From the NCBI GenBank assembly GCA_023443625.1, contig JAEZTQ010000011.1:124001-188000 (forward strand): a DNA stretch of 64,000 bases, in the 5' to 3' direction. Source of the DNA: Bacillota bacterium (lineage in GTDB: Bacteria > Bacillota_A > Clostridia > Lachnospirales > Lachnospiraceae). Shown piece after piece: positions 1 through 7,470 of the stretch. How positions within the stretch are numbered: the stretch's first letter is position 1; every line of letters starts with the position of its first letter. The notes beneath the pieces were generated by a model. It was not told where the DNA came from. It did no database searches and saw nothing but the letters and a program-made list of their open reading frames with translations. The translations under genes and the position numbers were made by a program.

Positions 1-613
1 ATCGACTACCTATACCAGCATCATCTAAATCAATAAAAACCACTTCCCCAGTATTTCTTCTCATCGCATTGTGAGGTCCAATATCAGAATGGATAAAGCA
101 ACAATCATACTCGTTAAAATCAGGTAATGTATCAAGGATTTCATCAAATTCTTTCTTGAATTCTTTGTCTTTAAACCAATCATAAAAACGTTCTTTATTT
201 GGGTTTAATGAAGAGATTCTTGAATAATCTGTAAACGAATGAAGCGTTCTAACTAATCTTCCAAGCTCAAATTCATCCTCAGCTATTTCTTCTAAATTAT
301 TTCCTTCTATAAACTCCATTAAATAAAACCAATACCCCTCAATATGGATATACTCAAAACCTGTTGAAGTAACCAATATATCAGGAGCAATATTCCCTTT
401 TTCTTTCAGAAATTTATGTGCAGAAACATTACTAATGATGACTTCCTCCAAAACAGTATCGGGAATTCCTTTCAGCAACATCTGATTATCGCCATCAGAT
501 ATTTTAAGTATGATACGTGACGATTCTTCATGATATTGCTTCTCTATTTTAGGATTGATAAGACACCATTGAATCAAAATGTTTTTGAGTATTTTTTCCC
601 TTTCTAATAGCAT
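1..613 (-). CDS. APH/choline-kinase-like phosphotransferase (C-terminus outside window)
   Basis: The minus-strand frame from ATG 613 is open to the window edge, giving about 204 residues. Near the edge it has the APH catalytic loop HSDIGPHN (HxDxxxxN), followed by the metal-binding stretch FIDLDDAG. These are the Brenner-type motifs of aminoglycoside phosphotransferases, macrolide kinases and choline/homoserine kinases. The N-terminal half has the expected small-lobe character. The substrate cannot be read from sequence. The gene lies behind a short leader ORF and competing hairpins, an arrangement typical of antibiotic-inducible resistance genes, so a drug kinase is plausible but inferred. 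Its own Shine-Dalgarno is weak (GTGGATATA before ATG) and lies next to the hairpin. The remaining C-terminus is outside the window, so intactness is unknown. Confidence 0.75.
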   Translation of the reverse strand, partial: MLLEREKILKNILIQWCLINPKIEKQYHEESSRIILKISDGDNQMLLKGIPDTVLEEVIISNVSAHKFLKEKGNIAPDILVTSTGFEYIHIEGYWFYLMEFIEGNNLEEIAEDEFELGRLVRTLHSFTDYSRISSLNPNKERFYDWFKDKEFKKEFDEILDTLPDFNEYDCCFIHSDIGPHNAMRRNTGEVVFIDLDDAGIGSR

Positions 614-626
614 TATATCCACGTAT

Positions 627-692
627 AATCCAATTATCCTCTTAGAGAGGGTGGTTGGATTATTTTCCTTTCTCCCAACCTTTTTGTTGGGG
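627..692 (-). promoter_or_regulatory. Candidate attenuator with mutually exclusive hairpins
   Basis: Read on the minus strand there are four pairing segments. CCCAAC/GTTGGG (674-691) forms hairpin 1:2 inside the leader ORF. GGTTGG can instead pair with CCAACC (653-658). AATCCAA (655-661) can pair with TTGGATT (627-633), enclosing a small CCTCT/AGAGG hairpin (638-650). The last pairing lies just before the weak ribosome site of the kinase. The overlap of segments 2 and 3 means only one arrangement can form at a time, as in translational attenuation. Confidence 0.5.
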
Positions 693-713
693 TAATTTGA
701 ATAACTCGTTCAT
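660..713 (-). CDS. 17-codon leader peptide upstream of the APH-like gene
   Basis: ATG 713 is preceded by a strong GGAGG ribosome site (GGAGGTTAAT). It opens a 17-residue ORF, MNELFKLPQQKGWEKGK, ending in TAA at 660-662. The leader is in a different frame from the kinase and ends 46 bases before the kinase start. It overlaps the first stem-forming segments of the region, as do the leader peptides of erm- and cat-type attenuators. An alternative is that it is the degraded N-terminus of an older gene. Expression is not demonstrated. Confidence 0.5.
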   Translation of the reverse strand: MNELFKLPQQKGWEKGK

Positions 714-742
714 ATTAACCTCCAAACCATTGTTTTGGTTTT

Positions 743-773
743 AGTATAAACTATTCCCCAACGATAGAGTCAA
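743..773 (-). promoter_or_regulatory. Promoter with 19-bp spacer, MerR-like geometry
   Basis: On the minus strand TTGACT (768-773) and TATACT (743-748) are separated by 19 bp. The spacer has CTAT and ATAG at its two ends. An overlong 19-bp spacer with a dyad between the -35 and -10 boxes is the hallmark of promoters activated by MerR-family regulators. No MerR gene is visible in the window. A shifted -10 (TTTATA, 17-bp spacer) would make it an ordinary promoter. Confidence 0.5.
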
Positions 774-813
774 GAGGATATAAGTATAATATAGAATACT
801 AACATTATAAAAC

Positions 814-866
814 AGATTATAGGTTCATCCACTTCTGATTAATGTTCACATAATAGTACACATATT
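814..866 (+). repeat. Degraded module left-end (arm-type repeats)
   Basis: The stretch with TTCATCCACTTCTGATT followed by GTTCACATA (844-852) and GTACACATA (856-864) matches the left ends at 8850-8927 and 14380-14456, with two substituted repeat bases. No clear tRNA core is left beside it. It marks an older, eroded module boundary just before the 2H-like gene. Confidence 0.55.
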
Positions 867-927
867 TTTATGCAAGAATATAAAAAGACTCTTCAAAATC
901 AATGCAACAAATTGGAAGTTATTGAAC

Positions 928-1461
928 TCAGACCAATTCATATGAGACTATTTGCTTGGCAGGATGAAATTCAATAATCCCCAAACGATTAATCTGCCCT
1001 GAAAACGGAAGTGCCCTATCTGCCAAATACTTTATAGCAGTTTCTAACTTCTCCTTGGGGATTTCTTTAGTTAATTGACAGTCTGGTTTCCATATACCAT
1101 TATCAAAATAATCTACACCATATGTTTTTGAATACAAGTCTACTTTTTTACGAATTTTTTGATGAAGGTTGAGTATTTCAGTTGACACAGCAATATCTAT
1201 ATTTATAAACGGCATATCATTTGGGTAAAAGCTATATGATTTAAACTGAATTGGAATCTTTTCTTGATTTTTAGCCAAACTTTCAAGTATTGTTTTAACC
1301 CTATCCAAATCTAACTGTTCATATATAATAAATTTAAAATGAGGATTATTTTCCGATTTATACAAATAATCATCTACTCCGATTTCAGCCATCCCTTTCC
1401 ATAATTCTCTTACTATAACGTCGGACTTATTATCAAAATATCCGACTATTGCATATCCCAT
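928..1461 (-). CDS. 2H phosphoesterase / 2'-5' RNA ligase-like protein, motifs degraded
   Basis: This 177-residue protein has the layout of the 2'-5' RNA ligase (2H) superfamily. An N-terminal IVGYFDN strand is followed by PHFKFIIYE near residue 40, where an HxT/S motif is expected. A second motif region, WKPDCQLTKEI, follows around residue 125, where related proteins read W-x-P-H-x-T-L. The second catalytic His and Thr appear replaced (D and Q), and the first motif has Lys at the Thr position. The fold assignment is moderate and catalytic activity is doubtful. The ribosome site GGAGAGG precedes ATG 1461. It is the only gene of its module. Confidence 0.55.
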   Translation of the reverse strand: MGYAIVGYFDNKSDVIVRELWKGMAEIGVDDYLYKSENNPHFKFIIYEQLDLDRVKTILESLAKNQEKIPIQFKSYSFYPNDMPFINIDIAVSTEILNLHQKIRKKVDLYSKTYGVDYFDNGIWKPDCQLTKEIPKEKLETAIKYLADRALPFSGQINRLGIIEFHPAKQIVSYELV

Positions 1462-1651
1462 AACATAATCACCTCTCCAAATTCAAATTATATGTAATCA
1501 TTAAATAATATTACCATATGAAATAAAATAAATAAATAAATTTTTCCAATAATCTGTGTACATCTTTTTTAAAGTGAATCACATACACTTCCTAAAATTG
1601 TGGAGACTTTCTTTCGTATAAAATTAAATTAACTAAATGGACTAGTCTTAG
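1462..1651. other. Intergenic stretch with nested dyad
   Basis: This AT-rich stretch upstream of the integrase remnant has no gene. At 1556-1605 it holds a degenerate copy of a nested dyad also found at 10483, 15027 and 17350. The inner stem AAGTG/CACTT (1572-1576 with 1586-1590) is intact and the outer stem is eroded. Confidence 0.5.
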
Positions 1652-1843
1652 TTGGTAATCAATCGTAGTGATGCTGCCGCTGTCCAGATAGTGGTGCATT
1701 TGAAAAAGGAAAATGATTCGGAGTGCCGATCTATCTCTCTTACCAACGCAGCAAAGGATATTATAAAAAAGCTAGAGAGTAGGGGTTTCCCTTCCCTCAG
1801 TTTTAACTTATTTGGGGATATTAAAGTAAGCTGTTTTACGTAG
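1652..1843 (+). pseudogene. Tyrosine integrase fragment
   Basis: The encoded stretch VQIVVHLKKENDSECRSISL matches residues VQIVEHLKKENDSEYRYISL in the catalytic domain of the integrase at 17807-18886. About 35 residues are shared, including the beta-strand Lys region. The sequence on both sides does not match. There is no start-codon support or complete catalytic set (no RxxR, HxxR or Tyr). It is debris of a former element integrase. Confidence 0.75.
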
Positions 1844-1931
1844 ATTTCAAGTTGATTTTACTGATTTATGGTAGTAAGTTCTTCATGCAAAACCGTATCA
1901 TGAAAGAAATATCATAATTCGGAGGATTATA

Positions 1932-2420
1932 ATGATAGGAACAGTTGAATTTGAAATAAAGAGAAATTATCGTAAACTAAAGCCATCGGGGCGAAAGGTT
2001 GCTGATTATATATTAAAAAATCAAGATGATATTGAGCAGCTTACAATAACTCTTTTGTCAGAACGAGCGAAGGTTAGTCAGCCAACGATTATACGATTTG
2101 CTAATTCTATTGGAATTAAGGGGTTTAAGGAATTAAAATATCTTTTAATACAGGATAATGTTAAGAAGATTGTTACCGAGAAAGAACTAAGTCCACTTCA
2201 TGGATATTATATAGATGAGCAGGATCGATTAGAGGATATTCCGTCAAATGTTATTACTACTACTATTAAGACTTTGCAAGATTCATTAAGCAGTTTATCA
2301 GTTGATGAATACACAAAGCTTATAAAAGCCATATGTCAAGCTAAAAATGTATTTGTATTCGGTGTTGAAAATTCACATTGCACAGTAAGTGATCTAGTTA
2401 CTAAGTTAGACAATGTTTAA
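1932..2420 (+). pseudogene. RpiR-family regulator truncated in the SIS domain
   Basis: The ORF starts at ATG 1932 behind GGAGGATTATA. Residues 1-80 form the RpiR-type HTH domain (SERAKVSQPTIIRFANSIGI). From about residue 125 a SIS sugar-phosphate domain begins (VFVFGVENSHCTVSDLV) but stops after some 20 residues. Family members are usually about 280 residues, so roughly 120 are missing. The stop is followed at once by a perfect inverted repeat. The fragment could still bind DNA but should not sense a sugar phosphate. Confidence 0.75.
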
Positions 2421-2455
2421 AATGACTTGTGTCATGTAGCGACACAAGTCATTTT
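2419..2455 (+). terminator. Perfect 15-bp inverted repeat after the rpiR fragment
   Basis: AAAATGACTTGTGTC (2419-2433) and its exact complement (2441-2455) flank a 7-base loop, ending in TTTT. It is a bidirectional terminator-like hairpin that begins within the stop codon of the truncated regulator. Confidence 0.7.
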
Positions 2456-2524
2456 GGTCTATGTCAAGAAAAAGTAGAAGTTAAAGAGAAAGTCTACCCT
2501 AAAGAATAAACTTTTTCCTATTAA

Positions 2525-2571
2525 GCGTGAGACGGGATTCGAACCCGCAACCCTCGCCTTGGCAAGGCGAT
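2525..2571 (-). repeat. att copy a: longest partial tRNA-Gly 3' segment
   Basis: These 47 bp match the 3' portion of the tRNA-Gly gene at 19363-19434 from the anticodon arm through the T arm and acceptor, with about two mismatches. The 5' half of the tRNA is missing. A degenerate copy of the terminator-like tail seen before 6605 and 19363 lies directly upstream (2480-2524). It is the most distal clear direct repeat from tRNA-targeted integration. Confidence 0.85.
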
Positions 2572-2604
2572 TTGGTATATTCTTATGGTACCGTCAACAG
2601 CCTT

Positions 2605-3564
2605 TTACGGCACATAACGACCATTCCAAAATGATTCAATATATTCTATTATTTCATCATCTTGAAGTGTTTGAGCAATGTAGTCATACCATTTACTACC
2701 TACAGGAGGAGAGGATATATACTCCATCGTTCCATCGTCCCGAGATATGTGCTCATCATGCCCATAGTTTTGCAACTCATTCACATATGCGAAAAACCCC
2801 GACACACTGTTAATATACTTAAATTCTTCTCTTTGCCGAATTTCAATTTTCTCCATAACAGCTTCAAGGGTTCGCCGCCTCATCTCGTCGTCCATTCTGT
2901 TAAAAGTGCTGTTGCAAGCTAAAAATATCTCCTTGGAAAGGATTTCCCTCTCCCGTGCATACGCTTCAACATCATAATCAAATTGTTGCTTACTGTCTTC
3001 AAAAGAACGTACCGGCATGAACTCACTTTTTATATAACTTTCCAGCAATACCTTTGGGAAATCCTCTCTTGTACGCATTTCGTCAACAGCATTAAACCAT
3101 GATGATATGTTCTCTATGTAATATGAAGGAAATTCATACGCGTTGGGAGGGTACTTTGGCATATGTCCTACAAGCCGTACAAGATCTTCTGTTGCGGCTT
3201 GTTCTAACGCTTCTTGTGGGATATAAAATCTTACACTCTCATAAGCCTTATTATAATCTTCATGATCCCGATATGAGTAATCATTTAGGTTAAAAGGATA
3301 ATCAAGATACCCTTTGGACAACCACTCTTTTGCAGGATGTATAAGTTGGGGGTATTCTTCAACATTGGGATCAATAAAATATGTCGGAACCGGTTCCAAG
3401 GACGGTTCTACAGTTTCATGTTCCGTTGGCGTAATATAGCTGTTTTCCGACTGAGAATCGGCGTTGGTATCTTTTACTGATAGGGGATCAGTAACGCCGG
3501 TACAAGCAGCCATGATTGCCATAATAACTATAATAGGGATTGTAAGGTGTTTTTGCTTCTTCAT
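2605..3564 (-). CDS. Secreted lipoprotein of unknown function
   Basis: This 319-residue protein starts at ATG 3564 behind AAGGAG. It has a basic N-terminus (MKKQKHL), a hydrophobic segment and a lipobox IMAAC at about residue 21, so it should be an extracytoplasmic lipoprotein. A Ser/Thr/Pro-rich linker to about residue 65 is followed by an acidic, Tyr- and Glu-rich, mostly helical domain with no family I recognise. It is the first cargo gene beside att copy a and ends about 30 bp from it. A divergent or immunity-type surface role is possible, but nothing in the sequence proves it. Confidence 0.7.
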   Translation of the reverse strand: MKKQKHLTIPIIVIMAIMAACTGVTDPLSVKDTNADSQSENSYITPTEHETVEPSLEPVPTYFIDPNVEEYPQLIHPAKEWLSKGYLDYPFNLNDYSYRDHEDYNKAYESVRFYIPQEALEQAATEDLVRLVGHMPKYPPNAYEFPSYYIENISSWFNAVDEMRTREDFPKVLLESYIKSEFMPVRSFEDSKQQFDYDVEAYAREREILSKEIFLACNSTFNRMDDEMRRRTLEAVMEKIEIRQREEFKYINSVSGFFAYVNELQNYGHDEHISRDDGTMEYISSPPVGSKWYDYIAQTLQDDEIIEYIESFWNGRYVP

Positions 3565-3781
3565 GAAGACGTTCTCCTTAATTCTTCTTTCCTATCTTGA
3601 AAAAGTTTAGTTAATGCCTGATTATATAAGTCTAAAAATGTTAGTCAAAGCCTTGAAACAGAGCCTTTTAACTGATTGTTAGTAACAGTCAAATCAATGA
3701 AACTAGAGGGGGATTCATTAGGAATACTCAATAAGCTTTAGTAAATTTGTTAATGAGATTTTTAACTAAAATATTAACTGG

Positions 3782-4471
3782 TCAGTGAGATAATGCTGCC
3801 TCCTTAAAATAATCAATATCATTAGGAAAATTATAGTCTCCTTCATCTAAGAGAGTGATTATTTGAATGCATGCATTGCGATAAATCTTACCTCTAATTT
3901 CAAGAAGTTTACTACGAGTTCCATTTCCCCAACTATTCTTTTCAGGAGTAGTGGGGTCAGTTTGATAATCTCCTAATACTAATGTTTCAAAAAAATCATT
4001 ATTATTATCAAAAAAACCTTCAATATAATTATCAAATTGCTCAATATCATCCTTATCCTGTTGATATACTGCTTTAATTTTTAAGATATTAAGAACTTTA
4101 TCATATTCTTCCTTCCATATTTCATAATACCGTTCTTGATAATTACGAAATTCTATTCCACTATAACTCCAATCTGTAACCAAAGACAAATAAGCTTTAT
4201 CAATTGGATTTTCCATAAGGTCAGAATAGTAATATGGCACTGAAATTTGAGTAGTATCTTCTGATTTATTAGGGGTTTCACTTGGAATTGGAGTAGTAGC
4301 CGTACTTTTTTGAATTATTTCAGTTGGAAATGTTTCTTGAGTGTTATTCAATTCTAATTTATTATCTTGACTATTTTTGTATTGATACTGCCTATTTGCT
4401 AAAAAAATAGTCGATGATAGTAGTATAATATTTAATAATGCTGATGCAATTAATATCCTTTTTAATGTCAT
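3782..4471 (-). CDS. Membrane-anchored protein, possibly LprI/DUF1311-like
   Basis: The preferred start is ATG 4471 (MTLKRIL), preceded by GAGG at good spacing; longer starts up to 4540 lack a ribosome site. The 229-residue product has an N-terminal transmembrane helix (ILIASALLNIILLSSTIFLA), a Ser/Thr/Pro/Asn linker, and a helical domain from about residue 85 with NPIDKAYLSL and YYEIWKEEYDKVLNIL. That pattern resembles the WxxE-type helices of LprI/DUF1311 domains, but the match is weak. It shares a module with the lipoprotein at 2605-3564, and both look surface-exposed. Confidence 0.6.
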   Translation of the reverse strand: MTLKRILIASALLNIILLSSTIFLANRQYQYKNSQDNKLELNNTQETFPTEIIQKSTATTPIPSETPNKSEDTTQISVPYYYSDLMENPIDKAYLSLVTDWSYSGIEFRNYQERYYEIWKEEYDKVLNILKIKAVYQQDKDDIEQFDNYIEGFFDNNNDFFETLVLGDYQTDPTTPEKNSWGNGTRSKLLEIRGKIYRNACIQIITLLDEGDYNFPNDIDYFKEAALSH

Positions 4472-4788
4472 TATATTAATCCTCATTTCATTCAATAATA
4501 TATAAGCTATTATATCCATATAATGTATATTTTTCAACATAAAATAGACTGTCTAGGTAGACAAGAATATTTTATAGCCTAGTTATAAATTCTAAAACTG
4601 ATTCATCGTAATAATCTGTATTTATAACAGTTGCCATACTAATTCCAATGATGGTTACTAATCACATTTATGTATGAGTAAAGGGTTATTGGGGATTTTA
4701 TATACCATTTTTTATATATTGGACAATTACTGTTATACATCACAAGATAAGCAGAAAACATCAAAGCAGATCGTCAACGCTCTTTCGG
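4472..4788. other. Intergenic, contains a repeated 75-bp segment
   Basis: No gene is supported here. About 75 bp from 4648 (ATGGTTACTAATCACATTTA onward) closely resemble 7310-7393 in another module, including the TATACCATTTTTTATATAT-like core. The segment is a module-backbone remnant shared by two modules. Confidence 0.5.
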
Positions 4789-4885
4789 AGATGAATGGAA
4801 GTGACATACTCATGGGTACTCAAACCAACTAATATGAAAAATCCTCAGAAGCCTTGATTCAGGATTTCTGAGGAAAATAGTTAAA
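4789..4885 (+). repeat. Module right-end (TACTCA pair plus hairpin)
   Basis: This stretch parallels 8727-8824. Both have a TACTCATGGGTACTCAAA-type direct pair, then a hairpin with arms ATCCTCAGAA and TTCTGAGGA, then AGTTAA running into an att copy. The conserved order shows it is the right end of one class of integrated module. Confidence 0.65.
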
Positions 4886-4900
4886 ACACGAGACGGGTCG
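4886..4900 (-). repeat. att copy b: short degenerate tRNA-Gly 3' end
   Basis: CACGAGACGGG matches the tRNA acceptor/T-arm sequence, but the match breaks before the T-loop (TTCGAA is lost). It is recognised mainly by its flanks: a right-end hairpin before it and an AAATACTGATAAA left-end motif after it. Confidence 0.6.
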
Positions 4901-4904
4901 ATCA

Positions 4905-4980
4905 AATCCCCGCATACAAAAATACTGATAAATATGAGGTATGCGGGTTCTGTCATTTATCTGCACACATGGGATGTGTA
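4905..4980 (+). repeat. Module left-end, type B
   Basis: The sequence holds CAAAAATACTGATAAA, then GCACACATGGGATGTGTAT. It parallels 12283-12350 (CACAAATACTGATAAA, GCACACATAGGATGTATGT). The same AAATACTGA motif occurs about 15-20 bp inside other att copies, so it is probably a recombinase binding site. Confidence 0.55.
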
Positions 4981-4999
4981 TTTTGTCTGAGAAAATTAA

Positions 5000-5827
5000 T
5001 TATCTCCAAGCCTCATGTTCTTTGATAGATTCAAACTGGTTATCACCAAAAATCTCATCATATGTCTCATAACGCCAATCATTAATTGCTTGCCACAAAT
5101 ATGAAATTCTGTCAGATTCAATTAATTTGTCAGTATTGTTTGATATAAATGTTATCGGGAAAATTCCATTTTCTTTCGTTATAAATTCCATTTTACCTAT
5201 ATACACATTTTTACCATTCTCATTTTCCATATATATGTTAAAATCGAGACACCACTCTGTTTCATGTCTATATGCTGATACAAATTTAGAACCAGTAATT
5301 TTATAACCATTAGTGACTAACAGTTGCATATCGTTGATAAAATATTCCTTAGCAATTTTCTGATATTGATTTATTTCTACTGGATAGTTCTGAGCTGCAT
5401 TAGTATAAGCGTATTCCATATCAAAAAATTCAAATGCTTTTTCATAATTTTCATTCTTTATTGCATTTAAAAATTGCTTAGTCTTATGTATATCGTTAAA
5501 ATTTGTAAAGCAACGTCCCTCACCTCTAATTTCATTCTTAATCATAAGCACAGGCGCTACCAATAAAATCACAGCAGCTAATGACATAATCCATAGTCTA
5601 CGAATTTTTTTAACACCCCTTTTTATAATGATTTCTTCATGCTTTTCTGGTTTTAAACTCTCATCTTTAATTTCATCTATAATCGGAACTTTCATATATT
5701 CATAGCTATCTTTACATTTTTTACATTCTTCTAAATGTTCGTCTACAAGCTGTTTACTTTCTATACTACAACAATTATCGATATATATGGGTAATAAATC
5801 TTTGATAACATTACAATCAGTTTTCAT
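5000..5827 (-). CDS. Anti-sigma factor with zf-HC2 domain
   Basis: The start is ATG 5827, which overlaps the end of the sigma gene (stop 5817) and sits behind GGAGGAAC. The 275-residue product begins with an anti-sigma zinc finger (MKTDCNVIKDLLPIYIDN, then HLEECKKC, an HxxxCxxC motif). A single transmembrane helix lies near residue 90 (WIMSLAAVILLVAPVLMI), followed by an extracytoplasmic domain of about 165 residues with no family I know. It should hold the co-encoded sigma factor at the membrane and release it on an envelope signal. The overlapping genes imply translational coupling. Confidence 0.88.
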   Translation of the reverse strand: MKTDCNVIKDLLPIYIDNCCSIESKQLVDEHLEECKKCKDSYEYMKVPIIDEIKDESLKPEKHEEIIIKRGVKKIRRLWIMSLAAVILLVAPVLMIKNEIRGEGRCFTNFNDIHKTKQFLNAIKNENYEKAFEFFDMEYAYTNAAQNYPVEINQYQKIAKEYFINDMQLLVTNGYKITGSKFVSAYRHETEWCLDFNIYMENENGKNVYIGKMEFITKENGIFPITFISNNTDKLIESDRISYLWQAINDWRYETYDEIFGDNQFESIKEHEAWR

Positions 5828-6314
5828 TTTGTTCCTCCAATCTTTTTGATAAATATTCTTTTGCACGATAATAGGTGACTCTTGCCCAGCTTTCAGACTT
5901 ACCCTTATCTTTGGCAATCATTTTCAATGGGATATTTGCGTATATATGTAGAATCAAAACATCCCTATAAATTTCTGGCATAGATAATAATTCTTTTCTT
6001 AAATTTCTCTTTATATCTTTATTAATTATTACATCCACTAAGCTTTCACTATCTGTTTTATATGGTATCTCATCTATATATTCAGATATGAAGTGCTTAT
6101 TTCTTCTGCATTCCCTTAGCCATTCGTTTTTAGCAATAGCACACAACCAAGTATATAAACTACTTTTTTCTTTAAATGTCCCAATATGTATAAATGCTTT
6201 ATAAAATACTTGTTGAGTTATTTCTTCAGCTATACTATCGTTGGAAGAAAGTTTCAAAAGGAAATGATAAACCATACTATAATATTTCTTGTATATTTCA
6301 GTAAATGACTCCAT
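5817..6314 (-). CDS. ECF-type RNA polymerase sigma factor
   Basis: This 165-residue protein has sigma region 2 at residues 1-75 (FTEIYKKYYSMVYHFLLKL, then SLYTWLCAIAKNEWLRECRR) and region 4 at about 105-160 (MPEIYRDVLILHIYANIPLK, then SESWARVTYYRAKEYL). The length is usual for ECF factors. ATG 6314 follows GGAGGAG. It is coupled to the anti-sigma gene and has a candidate ECF-type promoter upstream, which suggests autoregulation. It is cargo in a tRNA-bounded module, so it could reprogram host genes from a mobile unit. Confidence 0.92.
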   Translation of the reverse strand: MESFTEIYKKYYSMVYHFLLKLSSNDSIAEEITQQVFYKAFIHIGTFKEKSSLYTWLCAIAKNEWLRECRRNKHFISEYIDEIPYKTDSESLVDVIINKDIKRNLRKELLSMPEIYRDVLILHIYANIPLKMIAKDKGKSESWARVTYYRAKEYLSKRLEEQNEN

Positions 6315-6335
6315 TTCTCCTCCTTTCGAATATTA

Positions 6336-6361
6336 GATACAGAAAAGCAAAAAACGTTACA
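6336..6361 (-). promoter_or_regulatory. Candidate autoregulatory ECF promoter
   Basis: On the minus strand TGTAACG (6355-6361) is followed after 14 bp by GTATC (6336-6340), about 20 bp before the sigma start. A -35 with an AAC core and a -10 of the CGTATC type is the usual ECF promoter pattern in Firmicutes. The assignment is by resemblance only. Confidence 0.5.
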
Positions 6362-6445
6362 AAAATAAAAATAATAGTGTAAAAAATGTCTAATATATTT
6401 TGTTCAATGGGAATTATGTAATTATAGGATTCTAAATTTAGGAAG

Positions 6446-6604
6446 CTTCGTAAAGTACACTCTGCAAAGCCACGGGAAGATCAAGGAAGTCGGCGTGTGG
6501 GCCTCGATTCTTGTTCTTCTAAATCTCAGTATATAAGAGTAGGAATCTGGTTTCAGACAGAATAAAAAGAAAGTCCATCCTGTCGGATGAACCTTCTTTT
6601 TTAT
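6446..6604 (-). repeat. Truncated third copy of the ~206-bp mini-unit
   Basis: From CTTCGTAAAGTACACTCTGC through the terminator-like tail this segment matches the two units at 18951-19157 and 19158-19363 with scattered differences. Its att-proximal beginning is missing. The tail runs directly into att copy c, exactly as the unit at 19158 runs into the tRNA. Confidence 0.8.
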
Positions 6605-6639
6605 TAAGTGCGATACGGGATTCGAATTCTATCCCCTCG
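6605..6639 (-). repeat. att copy c
   Basis: AAGTGCGATACGGGATTCGA matches the tRNA-Gly 3' end with few changes, and the following CCCCTCG may be residual anticodon-arm sequence. Next come AACACTGATAGAAAGGGG, a variant of the left-end motif, and at 6686-6705 a TACTCAATCGGGTACTCAAG pair like that of the right ends at 4789 and 8727. Confidence 0.75.
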
Positions 6640-6769
6640 AAAAAACACTGATAGAAAGGGGCTTTCCGGCACATACAGTTTTAACGTACTCAATCGGGTA
6701 CTCAAGAACTTACATATTCAGATTTGAATAAATTAACAATAGAAATAGATTATAAAGTAGTTTCGAAAT

Positions 6770-7222
6770 CTATTTTTTTGAATATAATTCAATGATATCT
6801 TCGAAATCTTCGTTATTATTTGTATATTCAATCTGTAAATATACAGAATTAAAGTCATAATCATTTTCTAAATTAATAACGTCATTTTCGGTACTTATAA
6901 CTTTAATATCACCTTCCGCCATTTCTTTTCCGTTAATATCATGTGTTGTGGAAATTACGTCTGCATTTTCTATAGAGCTTGCTTCATTATTTTTACATAC
7001 CAAAACTTTATATGTCCGTGATTCGCCTTCTTCGATTAAAGCTTCTCCAATATATTTAACTTTAAATTTTACTAAGGCTTCTCCTTTTTTAATAGATATT
7101 TGTCCATTCTCAACTGACCAATCACCATTTTGCGATATAGTTTCATTATATTTATATGAAATTGTTTTACTACACCCTGTAAATATTATTGCTATTAAAA
7201 AAATCAATATTATTTTTTTCAT
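6770..7222 (-). CDS. Small lipoprotein of unknown function
   Basis: The 150-residue product has a classic lipoprotein signal (MKKIILIFLIAIIFTGC, lipobox FTGC at about residue 17). The mature part is rich in Asn, Glu and beta-prone residues and looks like a small immunoglobulin-type or beta-sandwich domain. I recognise no family. The ribosome site is weak (AAAGGGA). It is the distal gene of a module that also holds the C39 peptidase fusion. Confidence 0.65.
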   Translation of the reverse strand: MKKIILIFLIAIIFTGCSKTISYKYNETISQNGDWSVENGQISIKKGEALVKFKVKYIGEALIEEGESRTYKVLVCKNNEASSIENADVISTTHDINGKEMAEGDIKVISTENDVINLENDYDFNSVYLQIEYTNNNEDFEDIIELYSKK

Positions 7223-7309
7223 ACAAAATTAATTCCCTTTCTATTATTTATATATCAATAACTTTTAAAATTATATCATTCATCAATAATAATGGCAACA
7301 TATTCCTAT

Positions 7310-7393
7310 AATGGTTAAACATCACATTTATGTATAGGGAGTATTGGAATTTTTTATACCATTTTTCATATATCGAACAAGTGATTCAATCAT
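7310..7393. repeat. Second copy of the ~75-bp module-backbone repeat
   Basis: AATGGTTAAACATCACATTT onward matches 4648-4733, including a TTTTTATACCATTTTTCATA core. It separates the lipoprotein from the peptidase gene and carries no ORF. Confidence 0.5.
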
Positions 7394-7470
7394 ATTCTTA
7401 ACATCAAAGATGAAGGGAGAAACAAAACTCAATGAGTTTAACTCAAACAATCTTTATCTCAACAGTTATA

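Noticed and set aside
4741..4815. Coding tail of an integrase before att copy b
   Set aside because: The conserved part shared with 8727-8775 is the TACTCA pair and hairpin, and no frame keeps catalytic residues. It is better read as an element end.
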